Assembly (NCBI RefSeq): GCF_042186555.1
Contig: NC_133328.1
Coordinates: forward strand, 57,397,431-57,461,430
Reading direction: 5' to 3'
Origin: Aquarana catesbeiana
Lineage: Eukaryota > Chordata > Amphibia > Anura > Ranidae
DNA length: 64,000 nucleotides
Shown: one piece after another, positions 1 to 10,672 of the stretch
How the letters are laid out: every line of letters begins with the position of its first letter
How positions within the stretch are numbered: the first letter of the stretch is position 1
Notes under the pieces: generated by a model
Databases searched by the model: none
The model's input: the letters and a program-made list of their open reading frames with translations, nothing else
What the model was told of the DNA's origin: nothing
Translations under genes and position numbers: made by a program

Positions 1-330
1 TTGTTTTTAGTTGCGTAGGCCTGGGCAAACCTGTTGAAATGGTCGATTACCACTAATATGTTTTCATAACCTCCTTTACATGTCTCAGGTAAAGTCGAAG
101 GAGACCAGCTCAAAAGGATAAGTGGGGTCAATATTGTTAAATGGAGCTCTAGTAGGCTTATGTGGGTGTTTGTCTTTTGGTGGTTGATGTACTGCTCAGC
201 GTCCCTCTGCATATGTGACCAAAAGAACCTTTCTCTGATCAGGTTTACAGTCCTTTTGACTCCTAAGTGTCCAATTTCTTCGTGTAATTCTTTCAACACC
301 AATTGATGATACAATTTGGGCAACACTAGT
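1..330 (-). pseudogene. Integrase fragment of the Gypsy-like element
   Basis: Minus-strand translation of about 310-180 gives the N-terminal integrase zinc-binding region, with the two histidines in L-H-E-E-I-G-H followed by RERFFW and a M-x-x-D segment. The two cysteines expected next are not visible. The frame changes near 185-175, at the point where they should be, which suggests a small deletion. Further on, S-F-D-F-T near 90 fits the first catalytic Asp of the DDE core and is followed by a stop. V-V-I-D-H-F near 30 fits the second catalytic Asp region. The window edge removes the rest. Function in replication would be strand transfer of the cDNA; this copy cannot do that. Confidence 0.8.
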
Positions 331-792
331 TGAGAACCTGATGATGTTTTCTGTCTCAAGATTCCATTTTCATCAAGGTATAGTTTGGTCCATTGTTTCA
401 TTGTTTCGTTCCTGTTTAGATGAAAACCTGTTTTGGCTCTTGTACTACCACACTGGGCCAATCACAGAGTCTTCTTTTTGGGCTGTCCTTATGGTCCCTT
501 TGGGTATTCAAGTTACCTTCTTTTGGGTACCATCTATTGTTGACATTATATGAGCGATGGTTATTGGACACAGCCAGGGCATTTCTTCTTTCTGACGTAC
601 TTGAAGTGCTTGGTTTATGCACCCGATAATTTTGGGGTCCACTTCTTGCGAACACTGTTGCATGTATTGTTCAGGACTTAATGGCATACGCGAAAGCACA
701 TCTGAATTTCTCTTTCCTGGACGATACTTGATAGTGGAATAAAAGTAAAGTCAGCTAATTCTTCAACCCATCGATGGCCTGTTGCGTTTAGT

Positions 793-1083
793 TTAGCTGT
801 AGTGAGGACATAAGTTATGGGGGTTATTCTCAGGATATACTACAAAGAATGGACTGTAGTATAGGTAGTCTCGGAACTTATCACATATGGCCCACTTCAT
901 CGCTAGGAACTCTAGTTTCCCTGAATGCATGTGATAGTTCTTCTCGGCAGGTGTGAGAGTTCTAGACCTGTAAGCAATTACCTTTAACTTTTCCTCCTGC
1001 TCTTGGTACAACACAGCTCCTAGTCTTTTTTGCAAGGCATCAACGTGTAGAACAAAGGATTTGCTGTAGTCAGGGTAACCCAT
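793..1083 (-). pseudogene. RNase H domain remnant of the Gypsy-like pol
   Basis: The 96-codon minus-strand frame contains the order expected of a Gypsy RNase H. F-V-L-H-V-D-A supplies the first Asp, the segment R-S-R-T-L-T-P-A-E-K-N-Y is typical of the family, and L-E-F-L-A-M-K-W-A supplies the Glu. The third acidic position, usually in a T-D-N-N-P type motif, reads P-E-N-N-P here, so Asp is replaced by Glu. The domain follows RT on the same strand but in an interrupted frame. In an active element it would remove the RNA strand of the RNA:DNA hybrid. Confidence 0.8.
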
Positions 1084-1085
1084 CT

Positions 1086-2143
1086 CTAAATAAGCTGATT
1101 CAGCACTACCTGGTGGTGGTCAGTCCAGACTATAGACTGATGGGATGGTAGTTGACCTCTTAGCTTTGGTGATGGATTCTTCTTCTTCCTGGCCTGGCTA
1201 GTCGGTGCTGATGTTGTGGCAGATGTTGTATCCACTGACAGCAATTCATAGAGGGGTTTTGCAATTCTGGAAAAGTTTTGGACATAAGGGCTATAGTAGG
1301 AAATGAATCCTAGTAGTTCCCTGAGTTCTTCAACAATCTTTGGCTGGTTGTTCTTCAAGGCCAGCACAGGCGCAGTGTCTGCTGGATCCATGGAATGGCC
1401 ATCTTTGGACAAGATCTTGCCTAAGAATCTGACTTTGGTTCACACTCCCTAGCTGTTAACTTGACTCCATGTTGCTGATACTGTTGCAGTACCAACCAGA
1501 CATGCTCCACATGTTCTTGGAATGATCTGCTGTAAACCAGGTTGTCATCTAGGTACGGCAGACAGATCCCATCCTTCAGTCCCATTAAACAGGATTCCAT
1601 GCTGTGTTGAAATTCAGCTGGTGCAGAGCTAAGGCCAAAGGGTATTCGGAGCCACTCGTACAGACCCCAGGGTATAATGAAGACAGTCAATGGTCAACTG
1701 GACACTTCCAAAAATCCTTGATGGTAGGCTTTCCGCACTGAAAACCATAAACTTCCTCCTAAGCTGTCAAGCATGTCTTGGATCCTAGGAATTGGATGGC
1801 GGTCAGGGATGGACTTCTGGTTCAATTCTCTGTAGTCGCAACAGTCTTAAACTATCGCCCTTCTTTCTTACACACACAATGGTGATGAGTATGAAGATTT
1901 TGACTCTGCAATCCATCCGCGGTTCAGCAGGTCCTGCAGGTACTCTTTCACTTCTTGGTGCAGTGGTTTAGTTAAAGACATGTAAGTTCTCCTAACAGGT
2001 GTGTTGTCTATGAGGCGAAGTTGCAATTGTAATGAAGGAATACATCCTACATCAGAGTCATCTTTGTGGAAAGCATTGCATTCCTTCCTTAACATCGTCT
2101 TGACTACCTGTTGATTCTCCTCCGATAGGTGTTCAATAGGCAC
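1086..2143 (-). pseudogene. Reverse transcriptase remnant of the Gypsy-like pol
   Basis: Three minus-strand frame pieces (2143-1868, 1690-1421, 1412-1086) cover the RT fingers, palm and thumb. Seen features are L-N-R-G-W-I with S-Y-S-S-P, F-G-L-S-S-A-P-A-E-F-Q, the catalytic Y-L-D-D at 1555-1544, and the thumb or connection segment L-G-F-I-S-Y-Y-S. The first catalytic Asp (motif A) is not seen: near 1735-1715 F-S-V runs almost directly into K-A-Y-H-Q, as if a few codons were deleted. There are frame breaks near 1850 and 1700. The fold is recognisable, but the protein is not functional. Confidence 0.88.
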
Positions 2144-2402
2144 TTGTGGATCCCAGTGTTCCCAATTTGCATCGCTTACCAGTGACTGACTCGTCTCCTT
2201 GAAGAGTTCTTCAATTACATTATAACCGATGATGGGCTTTCAGCTACTTTCTCATCCTCCGATACCACTATTAACTGTCAGGTGGTGTTACTTCCTGCTG
2301 TTAGCTGGAAAACTATCATAATCGACCTGGAGAAGGGAATCTCAGTCTCATTAGCTGCTTTACCTAGGAGGACCCCTGGCCCAACCAATTCTTCAAAAGA
2401 TC

Positions 2403-2657
2403 CTAGTACTCTATGTGGCAGAGCCCGCTGTCTCCAGCTCTCATTGATGATGCTAACCTGAGCGCCAGTATGCCATAGAACCTGGACAGGAGTATCTCTA
2501 TTTCACAGTTTACAAGGCACCTTTTTCCAATGAGACTCAGTAACTTGCTCTTTTGTCTCATGGTAACCCCGTCCACGTGAGTTGGCACTTCCTCAGCCAC
2601 CTGGTAGAATCTTTGGTTATGGCAGTTGGGAATGCTTCGAAAAGGATCTGGGTTCAC
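2403..2657 (-). pseudogene. Aspartic protease remnant of the Gypsy-like element
   Basis: The region just upstream of RT on the minus strand encodes L-V-N-C-E-I-E. After a frame change comes a retropepsin-like active-site stretch, L-W-H-T-G-A-Q-V-S, at about 2490-2460. The expected catalytic D-T-G reads H-T-G, which is a single-base GAT to CAT type change. With the catalytic Asp gone and the frame broken, this protease could not process a polyprotein. From 2400 to 2144 only further degraded protease-RT linker can be seen. Confidence 0.7.
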
Positions 2658-2659
2658 CC

Positions 2660-3983
2660 TTCCAGCCGTGGCACTGATGGTGGTTTAAGAGCTTGTTGAT
2701 TTGCTACCGACCAGAGTTGCACTTTGGGACACAGGATTGGTTCTAGCACAGGTTACTGTTGGTCCCTTGACAGCAACGCTCTCCTGTTTAAATGTCCAGT
2801 TTGACCACAGTTGAAACAATGGTCACAGGCAGTTCTCTGACCAGTTCTTTTACAAGATTGACAACATCCATTGCTCATGCCTACTGTTACCTGAGGCCCT
2901 CTGAATTCACAGTCTCGTCACGTTCTCGAACCTTGGAGGAGTGATTTCATCTCTTTTTGTATCTGACGCATAAGCTTTTCCAGTTCAGAGTGGCTCTTTG
3001 ACAACTGTTGGATGGTTGGGCTACTTGCTTGTGGTGGGGACTAAGATATAGTGTCGGAGGAATTTCTTTTGTATCAGCTCAGTCCCGAAGTGTTCATCTG
3101 AGCTTTCTCCTTGTGATACAAACAACAGGCGATCCTTCAACTCAATAGCTCTGAACAGGAAATTCTGAGGAGTTTCCTTGCTATTCTGTGAGATGTTTAT
3201 CAGTTGTTGGTACAGTTCGGAAGCATTTTCCTCCTTGTAATGGCTTTTTAGGATTCTCCTAAGTTGCACTAGGGTCAGTCCATTCTTCATTTCCAGCATA
3301 CCTCTGAGACTTAGGCCAGGACTAATGGCTTTTACCACAGCTTCCACAATCTAGGACTCGGAATACCCTTTTTGTAGTCCCATGTCAATCTGGTGCATTA
3401 GGTTTGTATAGGACAGCTTGTCTTTCTGTTCCTTTTCACCTATCTCACCAGCAATCTTAAAGTCCTTCCTGATTGTCACCTCTGGCAAGTTATCATGGTG
3501 AAGTCTCTGAGTAACTGGAATAGGTTCTTGTTTTGGGTGACTGTCACTCAAGTCCCTGCTTTTAGTACTTAGCTCTTTTATCTGTTCCTCGATCATTCTG
3601 GAGGTTTCCTGGAACTTCTCCTGCATAGTGTGGTAGTGTTGTTTCAAATCGGCTAATTGGTGTTCCGGTTGGGGGTCTTTCTCACTGATGTTTGGTGCTT
3701 CAGCATTGTCCCTCTTCTTCTCTAGCTCACCAATGAATCTCTTAGTTGCTTGGAGAAATTGTGTCACCGCCTCTTCGCTTTCAGTCTCGACCAGTTCATC
3801 TATCACCTCATTGACTATCCGCATGTAAAGGCACCGGGTTTTTCCTTTGACTATACTTGCTTCGGAGGTCTTGATAAACTGGCAAGTCTCAATGAGATCA
3901 CCGACTGTCAGGTGAATCAGGTGCTCACTGATTTCGTCTTGCAACTTTTCTATATCCATCTGTGTATGATTCATGTGCAGCAA
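2660..3983 (-). pseudogene. Gag remnant of the Gypsy-like element
   Basis: The main piece starts with Met at 3983 and runs 210 codons. It is rich in Glu, Lys and Gln with a predicted coiled-coil character. A single in-frame TAG near 3353-3351 separates it from a second piece (3347-3021) that resembles a capsid region (L-R-R-I-L-K-S-H-Y and later F-L-F-R-A-I-E-L-K). A frame change near 3040 leads into a nucleocapsid-like stretch at about 2890-2770. This has C-x2-C, a second C-x2-C, and C-F-N-C-G-Q-T-G-H, which looks like a CCHC zinc knuckle lacking its last Cys. In an active element Gag forms the virus-like particle. Confidence 0.8.
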
Positions 3984-4074
3984 CGGTTAATACCTTAATC
4001 TTTTCTCAGCTTTGCCACAGATACCGTAACCGCTGATTTCCACTTTCGTGACCTTTTTGCGTTTTCTTCACCCA

Positions 4075-4092
4075 GCCCCACGTTGGGTGCCA
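4075..4092 (-). promoter_or_regulatory. tRNA primer binding site of the Gypsy-like element
   Basis: The minus strand reads TGGCACCCAACGTGGGGC, four bases inside the LTR edge. TGG is the complement of the CCA tail shared by tRNAs. The 18-base site resembles, with one difference, the site complementary to the 3' end of tRNA-Lys(1,2) used by several retroelements (from general knowledge). It fixes both the orientation of the element and the inner boundary of the LTR. Confidence 0.85.
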
Positions 4093-4096
4093 ATTT

Positions 4097-4704
4097 TGTT
4101 GCACATATGCTGAAAGTATGGTCAGTAATTTCAATGTGCAAAGGGAGTGGGCCGGGTGAAACCAGGAGTGTGTTTATTGAAAAGTTTCTGCAATGACACA
4201 AACGCATGACCTTCAGACTGATAGACCGGGTAGCAACTGCTGTTCCGTTCAGACATCATAATACACATCTATAGCTATAATAATAATATTCTCATATACA
4301 GAAATAACATCCTCATGGAAAATAATAAACAATTGCGCATGTGTTGATATGTTGATTAATCACACACACAGCGACAGCAGCCTTTACTGATCACAGGGAT
4401 GTAAATTAAATCAATTTCGCCCTGTTTATAGCCTTAAATATGCTCCCTCTTACCTGCAATGACACAAACACATGACCTTCAGACTGATAGACCGGGTAGC
4501 AATTGCTATTCAGTTCCCACCAGAAACAAAGGTCAGTTTTTTTTGTTTCCCCCTTTTATTAGCAGTATTCATTAAAATGTGTTCTCTGTCATTCAGACTT
4601 TTCACTCTATGCTGCCATCTACTGGTGATTTAATAGAAATGCCATGAGTTTTACTTTCTCCATTAGAAGAACTATAATCAGACCAGATTTTGACATCCCT
4701 TACA
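4097..4704 (-). repeat. 5' LTR of the Gypsy-like element
   Basis: The LTR is 608 bp, beginning TGTAAGGG and ending GTGCAACA on the minus strand, with the usual TG...CA ends. The primer binding site follows after four bases. A poly(A) signal AATAAA lies on the minus strand at 4178-4173, close to the 3' end of the LTR as expected for R/U5. The second LTR is not in the window, so the boundaries rest on the terminal dinucleotides and the primer site. Confidence 0.8.
4188..4250. repeat. Direct repeat inside the LTR, copy 1 (copy 2 at 4454-4516)
   Basis: About 63 bp beginning GCAATGACACAAAC recurs at 4454-4516 in the same orientation with about five differences. Spacing is 266 bp. Both copies lie within the 5' LTR, so part of the LTR appears to have been duplicated, or one copy was carried by a rearrangement. 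The poly(A) signal lies just outside copy 1. Confidence 0.85.
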
Positions 4705-5008
4705 CTGGCGCCGGCATCTTCAGTAAGGGAATCAGGAAGTGAAGCCTTGTGGCTTCACAGCCTGGTTCCCTACTGCTCATTGGCGAGTCACACTGCGCAT
4801 TCTGAATGGTCCCTGCTGTCTACTGGGTAGCTCTACTACCGCTACTGCGTAGCTCGCTGCGGATTCTGTGGTGCTCTTTCGCCAGAAGTGGGAGCAAATA
4901 CCCGTATTAGACAGGTATCTGCTCCCCCCTGAAAGGTACCAAATGTGACACCAGAGCGGGGAGGAACCAGATCAGCAGAAGTTCCATTTCTGGGTGAAAC
5001 TCCGCTTT
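4705..5008. other. Repeat-derived intergenic or intronic stretch
   Basis: No gene is seen. The stretch carries the motif 'gtgaagcc...ggcttcac...ttccct', which recurs at about 8080, 13900, 17460 and (in part) 59900. That marks it as a fragment of the interspersed TTAA-type family described at 7837-8272. It ends in CCGCTTTAA at 5002-5010, the family's terminal motif. Confidence 0.5.
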
Positions 5009-5285
5009 AAGGCTGGGTTTATTCATACTGGAGAATGCAGCGGCTCACAGCAGGTGTCCGGTGCGTCTCCATTCACCATTTCAGGTCCGATTTTAGACCA
5101 AATTTTGGGCTGAATTTGGACCAGAAACGGACCAAAAGACGCACAGGATTCGTGAGCAATTTGCACCGAAGCCGCTGCAGACATGTGTGAACCGGCTCCT
5201 TAGAGAGCCAGTCACAATCTTCTGCTCTGCGAATTGGATGCGGGGAAATCCGCGTCCAATTCGCAATAGTGTAAACCCAGCCTAA
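5009..5285. mobile_element. MITE, family 'GGCTGGGTT', copy 1
   Basis: The ends are GGCTGGGTTTA at 5011 and TAAACCCAGCC at 5272-5282, an inverted repeat. The interior (TTTCAGGTCCGATTTTAG, then GGACCAAAAGACGCACAGGA) matches 19952-20203 closely. There is no coding capacity, and the superfamily is unknown. Confidence 0.75.
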
Positions 5286-5779
5286 AGGAGAAGTGTAGCC
5301 AAAGTTATTTTGGCTAAACTTCTCCTATAAGCAGTGCCGGGACAAGGTAATTCAGTGCCCAGGGCGAAGATTGCTGCACCCCCCCCCCCCCCCCACAGGA
5401 TAAAAAGAAAGAATCAGTGTCATTTCAAATCAAGAAAATACCAGTCCCTCCTTCAATAGAGAAATCAGTCCGCACGCAGCAGGACTAGTGGGCGGTGCTG
5501 GCGCCGCACCCCGACCGGATCTACAAGACAGACAGTACACACGTACAGGAGGAGAGAGCAGTGAGTCATCAAGAATCAAGTTATTATTTAAAAAAAGCAC
5601 ACTGACCAGAGGCATATCCTAAAATGAGTGGGTCTGGGTGTCCAGGCATTAATAAAAAAATGCAGGCGTGGCTTAAATTGCGTGAAATATTGGGTGTGGC
5701 TTATAGAGTCTGAGATGACTTACATAGTACAGAATGTAGTAATGTTAAATAGGGAATGTAAACTGCAGAATGTACAGCG
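5286..5779. other. Repeat fragments and a poly-C run, no gene
   Basis: A short inverted repeat 'aggagaagtgtagccaaag...ggctaaacttctcct' lies at 5285-5328. A run of 15 C is at 5379-5393. The sequence GTGCCGGGACAAGGT at 5334 recurs at 29537, so this is another dispersed repeat. Short open frames here have no recognisable product. Confidence 0.45.
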
Positions 5780-6165
5780 GTGGGTAGTATGTGCAGGAGA
5801 GGGGTGTGGAGTGTATGGTGGTGTATAGTATATGTAGGAGAGGAGTGCGTAGTGTATGGGTAGTATGTGCAGAAGAGCAGTATGGAGTGTATGGTGGTGG
5901 GTAGTATGTACAGGAGAGGAGTATGGAGTGTATGCTGGTGGGCAGTATGTGCAGGAGAGGAGTGCTGAGTGTATGGAGGTGGGTAATATGTGCAGGAGAG
6001 GAGTATGGAGTGTATGGAGGTGGGTATTATGTGCAGGAGAGGAGTATGGAGTGTATTGAAGTGGGTAGTATGTGCAGGAGAAGAGTGCAGAGTGTATGAA
6101 GGTGGGTAAAATGTGCAGGCGAGGAGTGCGGAGTGTACTGGTAGTATGTGCAGGATGTTGTCAGT
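5780..6165. repeat. Minisatellite, 41-bp period, about nine copies
   Basis: The unit is GTGGGTAGTATGTGCAGGAG followed by AGGAGTATGGAGTGTATGGAG. Successive GCAGG anchors are at 5951, 5992, 6033 and 6074, exactly 41 apart. Open frames on both strands (for example minus 6225-5701) are a by-product of the repeat and are not genes. Confidence 0.9.
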
Positions 6166-6870
6166 AGGACAGTGGACAGTGTCAGTATTTACAATTACAT
6201 TTTTTAGGTTTTCTTTTTTGTTCAAAATACTTTTTGGGGGCCACTGAATGGTGTCAGTAGGGCAATGGATTGTGTCAGTAGAACAATGGACAGTGTCAGA
6301 ATTTTTTTTTTTTATTATTTTTTACATTTTTATTTTTTAATTATTTTTTACAATTTATTTTTGTATTCTTTTTTTCACAATGATTGGGGGGGGGGGGGGG
6401 GGGTAGTGGACAGTGACAGTAGGACAGTGTCAGCAGTTTTTTGTTTTCACTATCTATTATTTTTTACAATTTTGTTTTTTTATTTTTTTAAGTATTTTTT
6501 TTTTTTAATTCACAGTGCTTCTGGGGAAGAAGGGGTGGCGGTGGGGGGGTATGGGGTAGTGGACAGTGTCAGTAGAGCAGTGAATGGTGTCATTTTTATG
6601 TTTTGTTTTTTTTACAATTTAATTTGTTTTTCATTTTTTCTTCACAATGCTTTTTTTTTTGGGGGGGTTGGGACAGTGTCGGTAGGACAGGGGGTGGTGC
6701 CAGTAGTTTTTCATTTTAGATTATTTTCTTACCCAATTTTATTTTTTATCACTTTTTTACAATTTAATTTTGTAATATTTATTGCAATTTTTTTTCCAGC
6801 CCTGTTGGTGGGCTTTGGTGAGATATCTTGGGTCTAAACAGACCTCTGACATTCCCCAGTCTCTTTCTCC
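6166..6870. repeat. Dispersed repeat with T-rich tracts, related to 29100-29400
   Basis: Several copies of a 'gacagtgtcagtagg' motif are separated by long T-rich runs and G runs (6387-6402). The sequence ends GGTGAGATATCTTGGGTCTA, which has a close counterpart at 29310. The two regions are copies of one repeat. The 190-codon plus frame here is rich in Phe and Tyr only because of the T runs; it is not a gene. Confidence 0.7.
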
Positions 6871-7836
6871 GCAGCTTCAGCATTGAAAATTAATGAACAG
6901 GAGACAGAGGCTCCTGTTCATTCATAAACTGAAGCAGAGTAAACACACAGTTTACTCTGCTCAGTTATCACAGGACACAGGAGTGATCGCTCACCGTGTC
7001 CAATTCAGAAAAGGAAGGAGCCGGTAAATGACATATTTACCGGCCCCTTCCTCCGCTCTCCATCCTGACACATACCCCACAGCACCCGAAGGGAAGGGAG
7101 AGGTGGGAAGCCGTCTGCAGGGGACAAGGGGGGGGCGGAGGAGGAGCACACAGCGAGGTGGAGAAGGAAGACAGGGGGCCGGAGAACACGGGGGCTGGAG
7201 GAGGAGGACACGGCGGACATTGGGAGGATGATCAGTGCGAAAGGGGAAAGTTGCAAGTTGCAAGCACCGATTTTCCGGTATGGCATTTTAGCTGACAGCC
7301 ATGGGAGGGAGAGGAGGTAAAGTGGCTGTCTGAAAAGCCATACAGGGAGATTGGTGCTTGCAACTTTCCCCCGCCGCACCGATCATCCCTGGCTGTCAAG
7401 GGACAATCTTCCATGTATGCAGGGTGGGTCACAGTGGGCCCCTCCCCCCTCGGGCCCATGTGCAGTGAACACCCTGCACACATGGATGATACTCCACTGG
7501 CGCTGACAGAGAAGGGAGGTGAAGGGCTTGTGCCGGGTGCAGGAGCGCACTCATTAGGCATTAGGCTAAAGTCCACGGTCAGGCTAACGTCTCTCAGCCG
7601 GTCCTGGACCAGAACCTGGCTTGGCCTCTCAGCGATCTGCTGAGAGCCTGAGCTAGCCCCTTCTGCCCTCTCCACAGCCAAGCACTCCAGTGAGTGCTGG
7701 AGGGGCAGAGCAGAGAGCTGGAGACTGACAGTCACGGCTCTCTGCTTAGAGCAGAGGGTAGAACTGAGCGATCAGTGGTGTTTGATCGCTCAGTTCTCAC
7801 TGCACAGCCAGCAGTTCCAAAAGTGCAACTTCCGCT
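6871..7836. other. Foldback and repeat sequence, no gene
   Basis: 7243-7303 and 7320-7372 form an imperfect inverted repeat (GAAAGTTGCAAG... against ...CTTGCAACTTTC). A repeat at 7536-7800 matches 57845-58080, including the hairpin GAACTGAGCGATC / GATCGCTCAGTTC at 7751-7796. GC-rich overlapping frames on both strands have no recognisable product. Confidence 0.5.
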
Positions 7837-8272
7837 TTAAGCACTCCTCACCCCCTTACATGCCACATTTGGCATGTCATTTTTATGGGGGGGAGTGGGT
7901 ACCTTCTTTTTAGTGAGACTTCCTGTCCCACTTCCTCCTTCCTCTTCTCAGCCGCCTAGTCGCCCTAAGTGGCCCCTCCCTGCCAGCAATCTTCTGGGAC
8001 AAGTCACAGGTCCCAGAAGATTGCTTGGCCAATAGCAGAGTGCAGCGTGACTCAAGCATGCGCAGTGCGCGCCCGGCCGTGAAGCCGTAAGCTGTCAGCT
8101 GTCACAGCCAGGTGCCCACAGTTGCTATGATGGCGCCATGGAGAGGAGGGGGAGAGGAGCAAGGCTCCAGCGGGCTCCCGCATCGTTGGACCGTGGGACA
8201 GGTGTCTGTTTATTAACTTTTTGTAGCTGCTGACTTTTGATAAAATAAAAAACTAATGGAACTCTGCTTTAA
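7837..8272. mobile_element. TTAA-flanked MITE-like element
   Basis: TTAA is present at 7837-7840 and 8269-8272, next to GCTTTAA-type ends. The internal motifs 'gtgaagccgtaagc' and TTGTAGCTGCTGACTTTT are shared with 13600-14100, 17400-17642 and 59677-60234. TTAA target sites are characteristic of piggyBac-type transposition, so a piggyBac-derived MITE is possible. There is no coding capacity. Confidence 0.5.
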
Positions 8273-9692
8273 CCTGACCATACACAGAGTGAATTTCAGC
8301 GGGTTCCTACTGAAACAGCTCAAATTGCCATGGGTGGTCCTCACGCTTTTGCCCGCCATGCTTTGATCTGTGAATTGAAGGAGCCGGGTAGAAGATTCTC
8401 AGTTAATCAGCGCCTGCATCCATTTAGATACAGGCATTGTTTGGGTATTCTGCCCTGTTTAGGTACTATCCAATCAGATGCTGGCATCGTTTGGGCAATC
8501 AGCCACGGGTGTCGGCTGTCAGATTAGAATAGCCGGTAGGGGAGATTCCTCCATTGACACAATTTAATGTACCGGTAAATGAGGGAATCTTTAGATTTCT
8601 TTACTTCACTTCTTGGGTATAAATAAGAAAAATCTCATAGCATATGGCCAGCCTTATGCTGGATACACACATATCACATCTGGCTGGTTCAGCAGAAATT
8701 TCAGTCTGGGTGTAGCCCTTTCTGTTCAACAGAAGCTGATCACTTCCGTCAAACAGTCCTTCTGGAAAACCAGTATTCAATCAGTCGGCTACAGGGCTGA
8801 TATTGAAAATGATACCCAAAAAACTTCAGTGCAATCACTCAAGGAGAGAGTAAAGTACTATCACTATATATTAAATTGTAACTCGTGATAAAACACTCAA
8901 AAATTAAACTGATAATAAATCAACTCAACCTCGAGTGTCTACCTTATAAATATCAAAAAATATATAAAAAAAAATAGACTTGTGTCACTACTGCTGCTCA
9001 CACCTCTTGCATGCCCACAAGGGTACTAAGTAACTATCCAAAAGTGGCGCTCCGTGCAGAAATCGTATACAGATTAATAATATCATATATACAAACTAAT
9101 ATTCCAAAAGCAAAATCATAGTGCAAAATGTGAATATATGAATAATACGGCAAAAAATAAAATAAAAAACTATAAGAAAAAAAAGTCCCAAGAGTCCATG
9201 TGATTTTTCAGTCATTTACATTCGTGATATTGTGTTCATGCAATGACAATCATGTCAAATATTCCCAACTTCTTGCTGCGTTTATGTTCCTTCAGTTTTG
9301 TTCTTTCACCATGAGCCTACATCCCTTCACCATACCAGGCCTCATGCGCTTGCCCCTTAAAGTGGGGTCTCCTGTGCCACAGTTGTTCTGCCTTTCTCCA
9401 CTTTGCTGGTATTCTCAATCCACCTCCATCCTCAATAATCGTGTGATTAAGAAAACTATATTTTTTATTAAAACAAATGCATTCTCAACCTTTATTGCGT
9501 ACTGACACTGTTGCACATCAGTATCCAGGCAAACAATGTTGAAAACCTCCAACAAAATTGAGGACCACACACTTCCAGGTTTGCAGCCTGACGTCACCGA
9601 CTCCTCCCAACGTGTTGCTTCATAAAATGACGTAACTTCATCAAAATAGACAGCAGTGGAATAGAGCTGGTCAAGTCTTGGCAGGCAGCAAC
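8273..9692. other. MITE fragments, no gene
   Basis: Motifs such as 'gaccatacacagagtg' (8277), 'gcatatggccagcc' (8639) and 'ctggctggttcagcag' (8682) belong to dispersed repeats that recur near 19060, 43760 and 44090. 8890-9190 is AT-rich. 9575-9650 resembles the 'caacgtgttgcttc' type of foldback sequence. No frame shows a recognisable domain. Confidence 0.45.
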
Positions 9693-9877
9693 TATGGGGA
9701 TGATTTACTAAAACTGGAGTATGCGAAATATGGTGCAGCTCTGCATAGAAACCAATTAGCTTCCAGGTTTTATTTTCAAAGCTTAATTGAACAAGCTGAA
9801 GTTAGAAGCTGATTGGCTACCATGCACTGCTGTACCTGATTCTGAGTGCTCCAGTTTTAGTAAATCTCGCCCGATGT
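9693..9877. mobile_element. Short palindromic MITE, copy 1 (copy 2 at 50064-50246)
   Basis: The ends ATGATTTACTAAAACTGGAG and CTCCAGTTTTAGTAAATCT are inverted repeats. The interior, including AAGCTTAATTGAACAAGCTG and GCTGATTGGCTACCATGCA, is shared with 50064-50246. It is under 190 bp and non-coding. Confidence 0.85.
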
Positions 9878-10277
9878 GTCTTGGGGTCTCCCTAGGAAAA
9901 CCATCTCAAAGGCCATTGCTCTAGTGATACAAAATGCTAATCACTGTAATTGAAATCATATACAGGTTGCCAAAGCAAACTTCATGGCTGAAACTATCTG
10001 GCTTCCCCTCCATATTGTTGCGCTCAAGTGTTTCCAGTACTAATAATTCTACAGCATACAAAGACGTTTTGGACTATTGTACACTACCAACCTTGTAGTG
10101 TTACGTTTCTGTTCCAGCATGATTGTGCCCCTTTGCACAAAGGCAGGTCCACATAGACATGGCTTTGTGAGTTTAGTGTGGAGGAACTCAAGTGTACAAA
10201 GCCCTGACCTCAATGCTATTGCACACCTTTGGAATGAATAGGAATCCCTAATTCAAGTAAATGTGTACAAATTATAA

Positions 10278-10672
10278 TGCCGCGTACACACGAGCGGACT
10301 TCTCGTCGGACTGAACTTCGAAGGACTTTTCGACGGAGTTCCGACGAAACGGACTTGCCTACACACGATCCCACCAAAGTCCGATCGTTTTGAACGTGAT
10401 GACGTACGACCGGACTAGAAAAGGAAGTTCAACAGCCAGTAGCCAATAGCTGCCCTTGCGTCGTTTTCGGTCCGTCGGACTAGAATACAGATGAACGTTT
10501 TTTTCGATAGGTATCGACTCCATCGGAAAGATTTGAAACATGTTCTATTTCTAAGGTCCGTCAGATTTTTCGACAGAAAAGGTCCGATGAAGCCCACACA
10601 CGATCGGAATGTCTGACGGATTCGTTCCATCGGACCTTTTCTGCCGGAAAGTCTGGTCGTGTGTACGCGGCA
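10278..10672. mobile_element. Harbinger-like MITE, copy 1 (395 bp)
   Basis: The terminal inverted repeat TGCCGCGTACACACGA at the left has its reverse complement TCGTGTGTACGCGGCA at the right. It is flanked by a direct duplication TAA at 10275-10277 and 10673-10675. Three-base TTA/TAA duplications are typical of the PIF/Harbinger superfamily. Related copies are at 16569, 44927 and 59247. It is non-coding; the 112-codon minus frame is incidental. Confidence 0.88.

Larger units (their letters stand above)
1..4704 (-). mobile_element. Degenerate Ty3/Gypsy-like LTR retrotransposon, cut by the window edge
   Basis: Reading the minus strand from 4704 downward, the order is 5' LTR (4704-4097), tRNA primer binding site (4092-4075), gag, retropepsin-like protease, reverse transcriptase, RNase H and integrase. 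The element leaves the window inside integrase, so its 3' LTR is outside. RT before integrase is the Ty3/Gypsy order and excludes Ty1/Copia. No domain is intact: stops and frame changes interrupt gag and pol, and several catalytic residues are missing or changed (see the individual parts). The copy is therefore an old non-autonomous relic. Which Gypsy lineage it belongs to cannot be settled by eye. Confidence 0.9.

Noticed and set aside
5701..6225. 174-codon minus-strand frame rich in His, Thr and Leu
   Set aside because: Produced by the 41-bp minisatellite; no unique sequence.
6265..6837. 190-codon plus-strand frame rich in Phe and Tyr resembling membrane segments
   Set aside because: Reflects T-rich tracts in a dispersed repeat also found near 29100; hydrophobicity is a by-product of poly-T.
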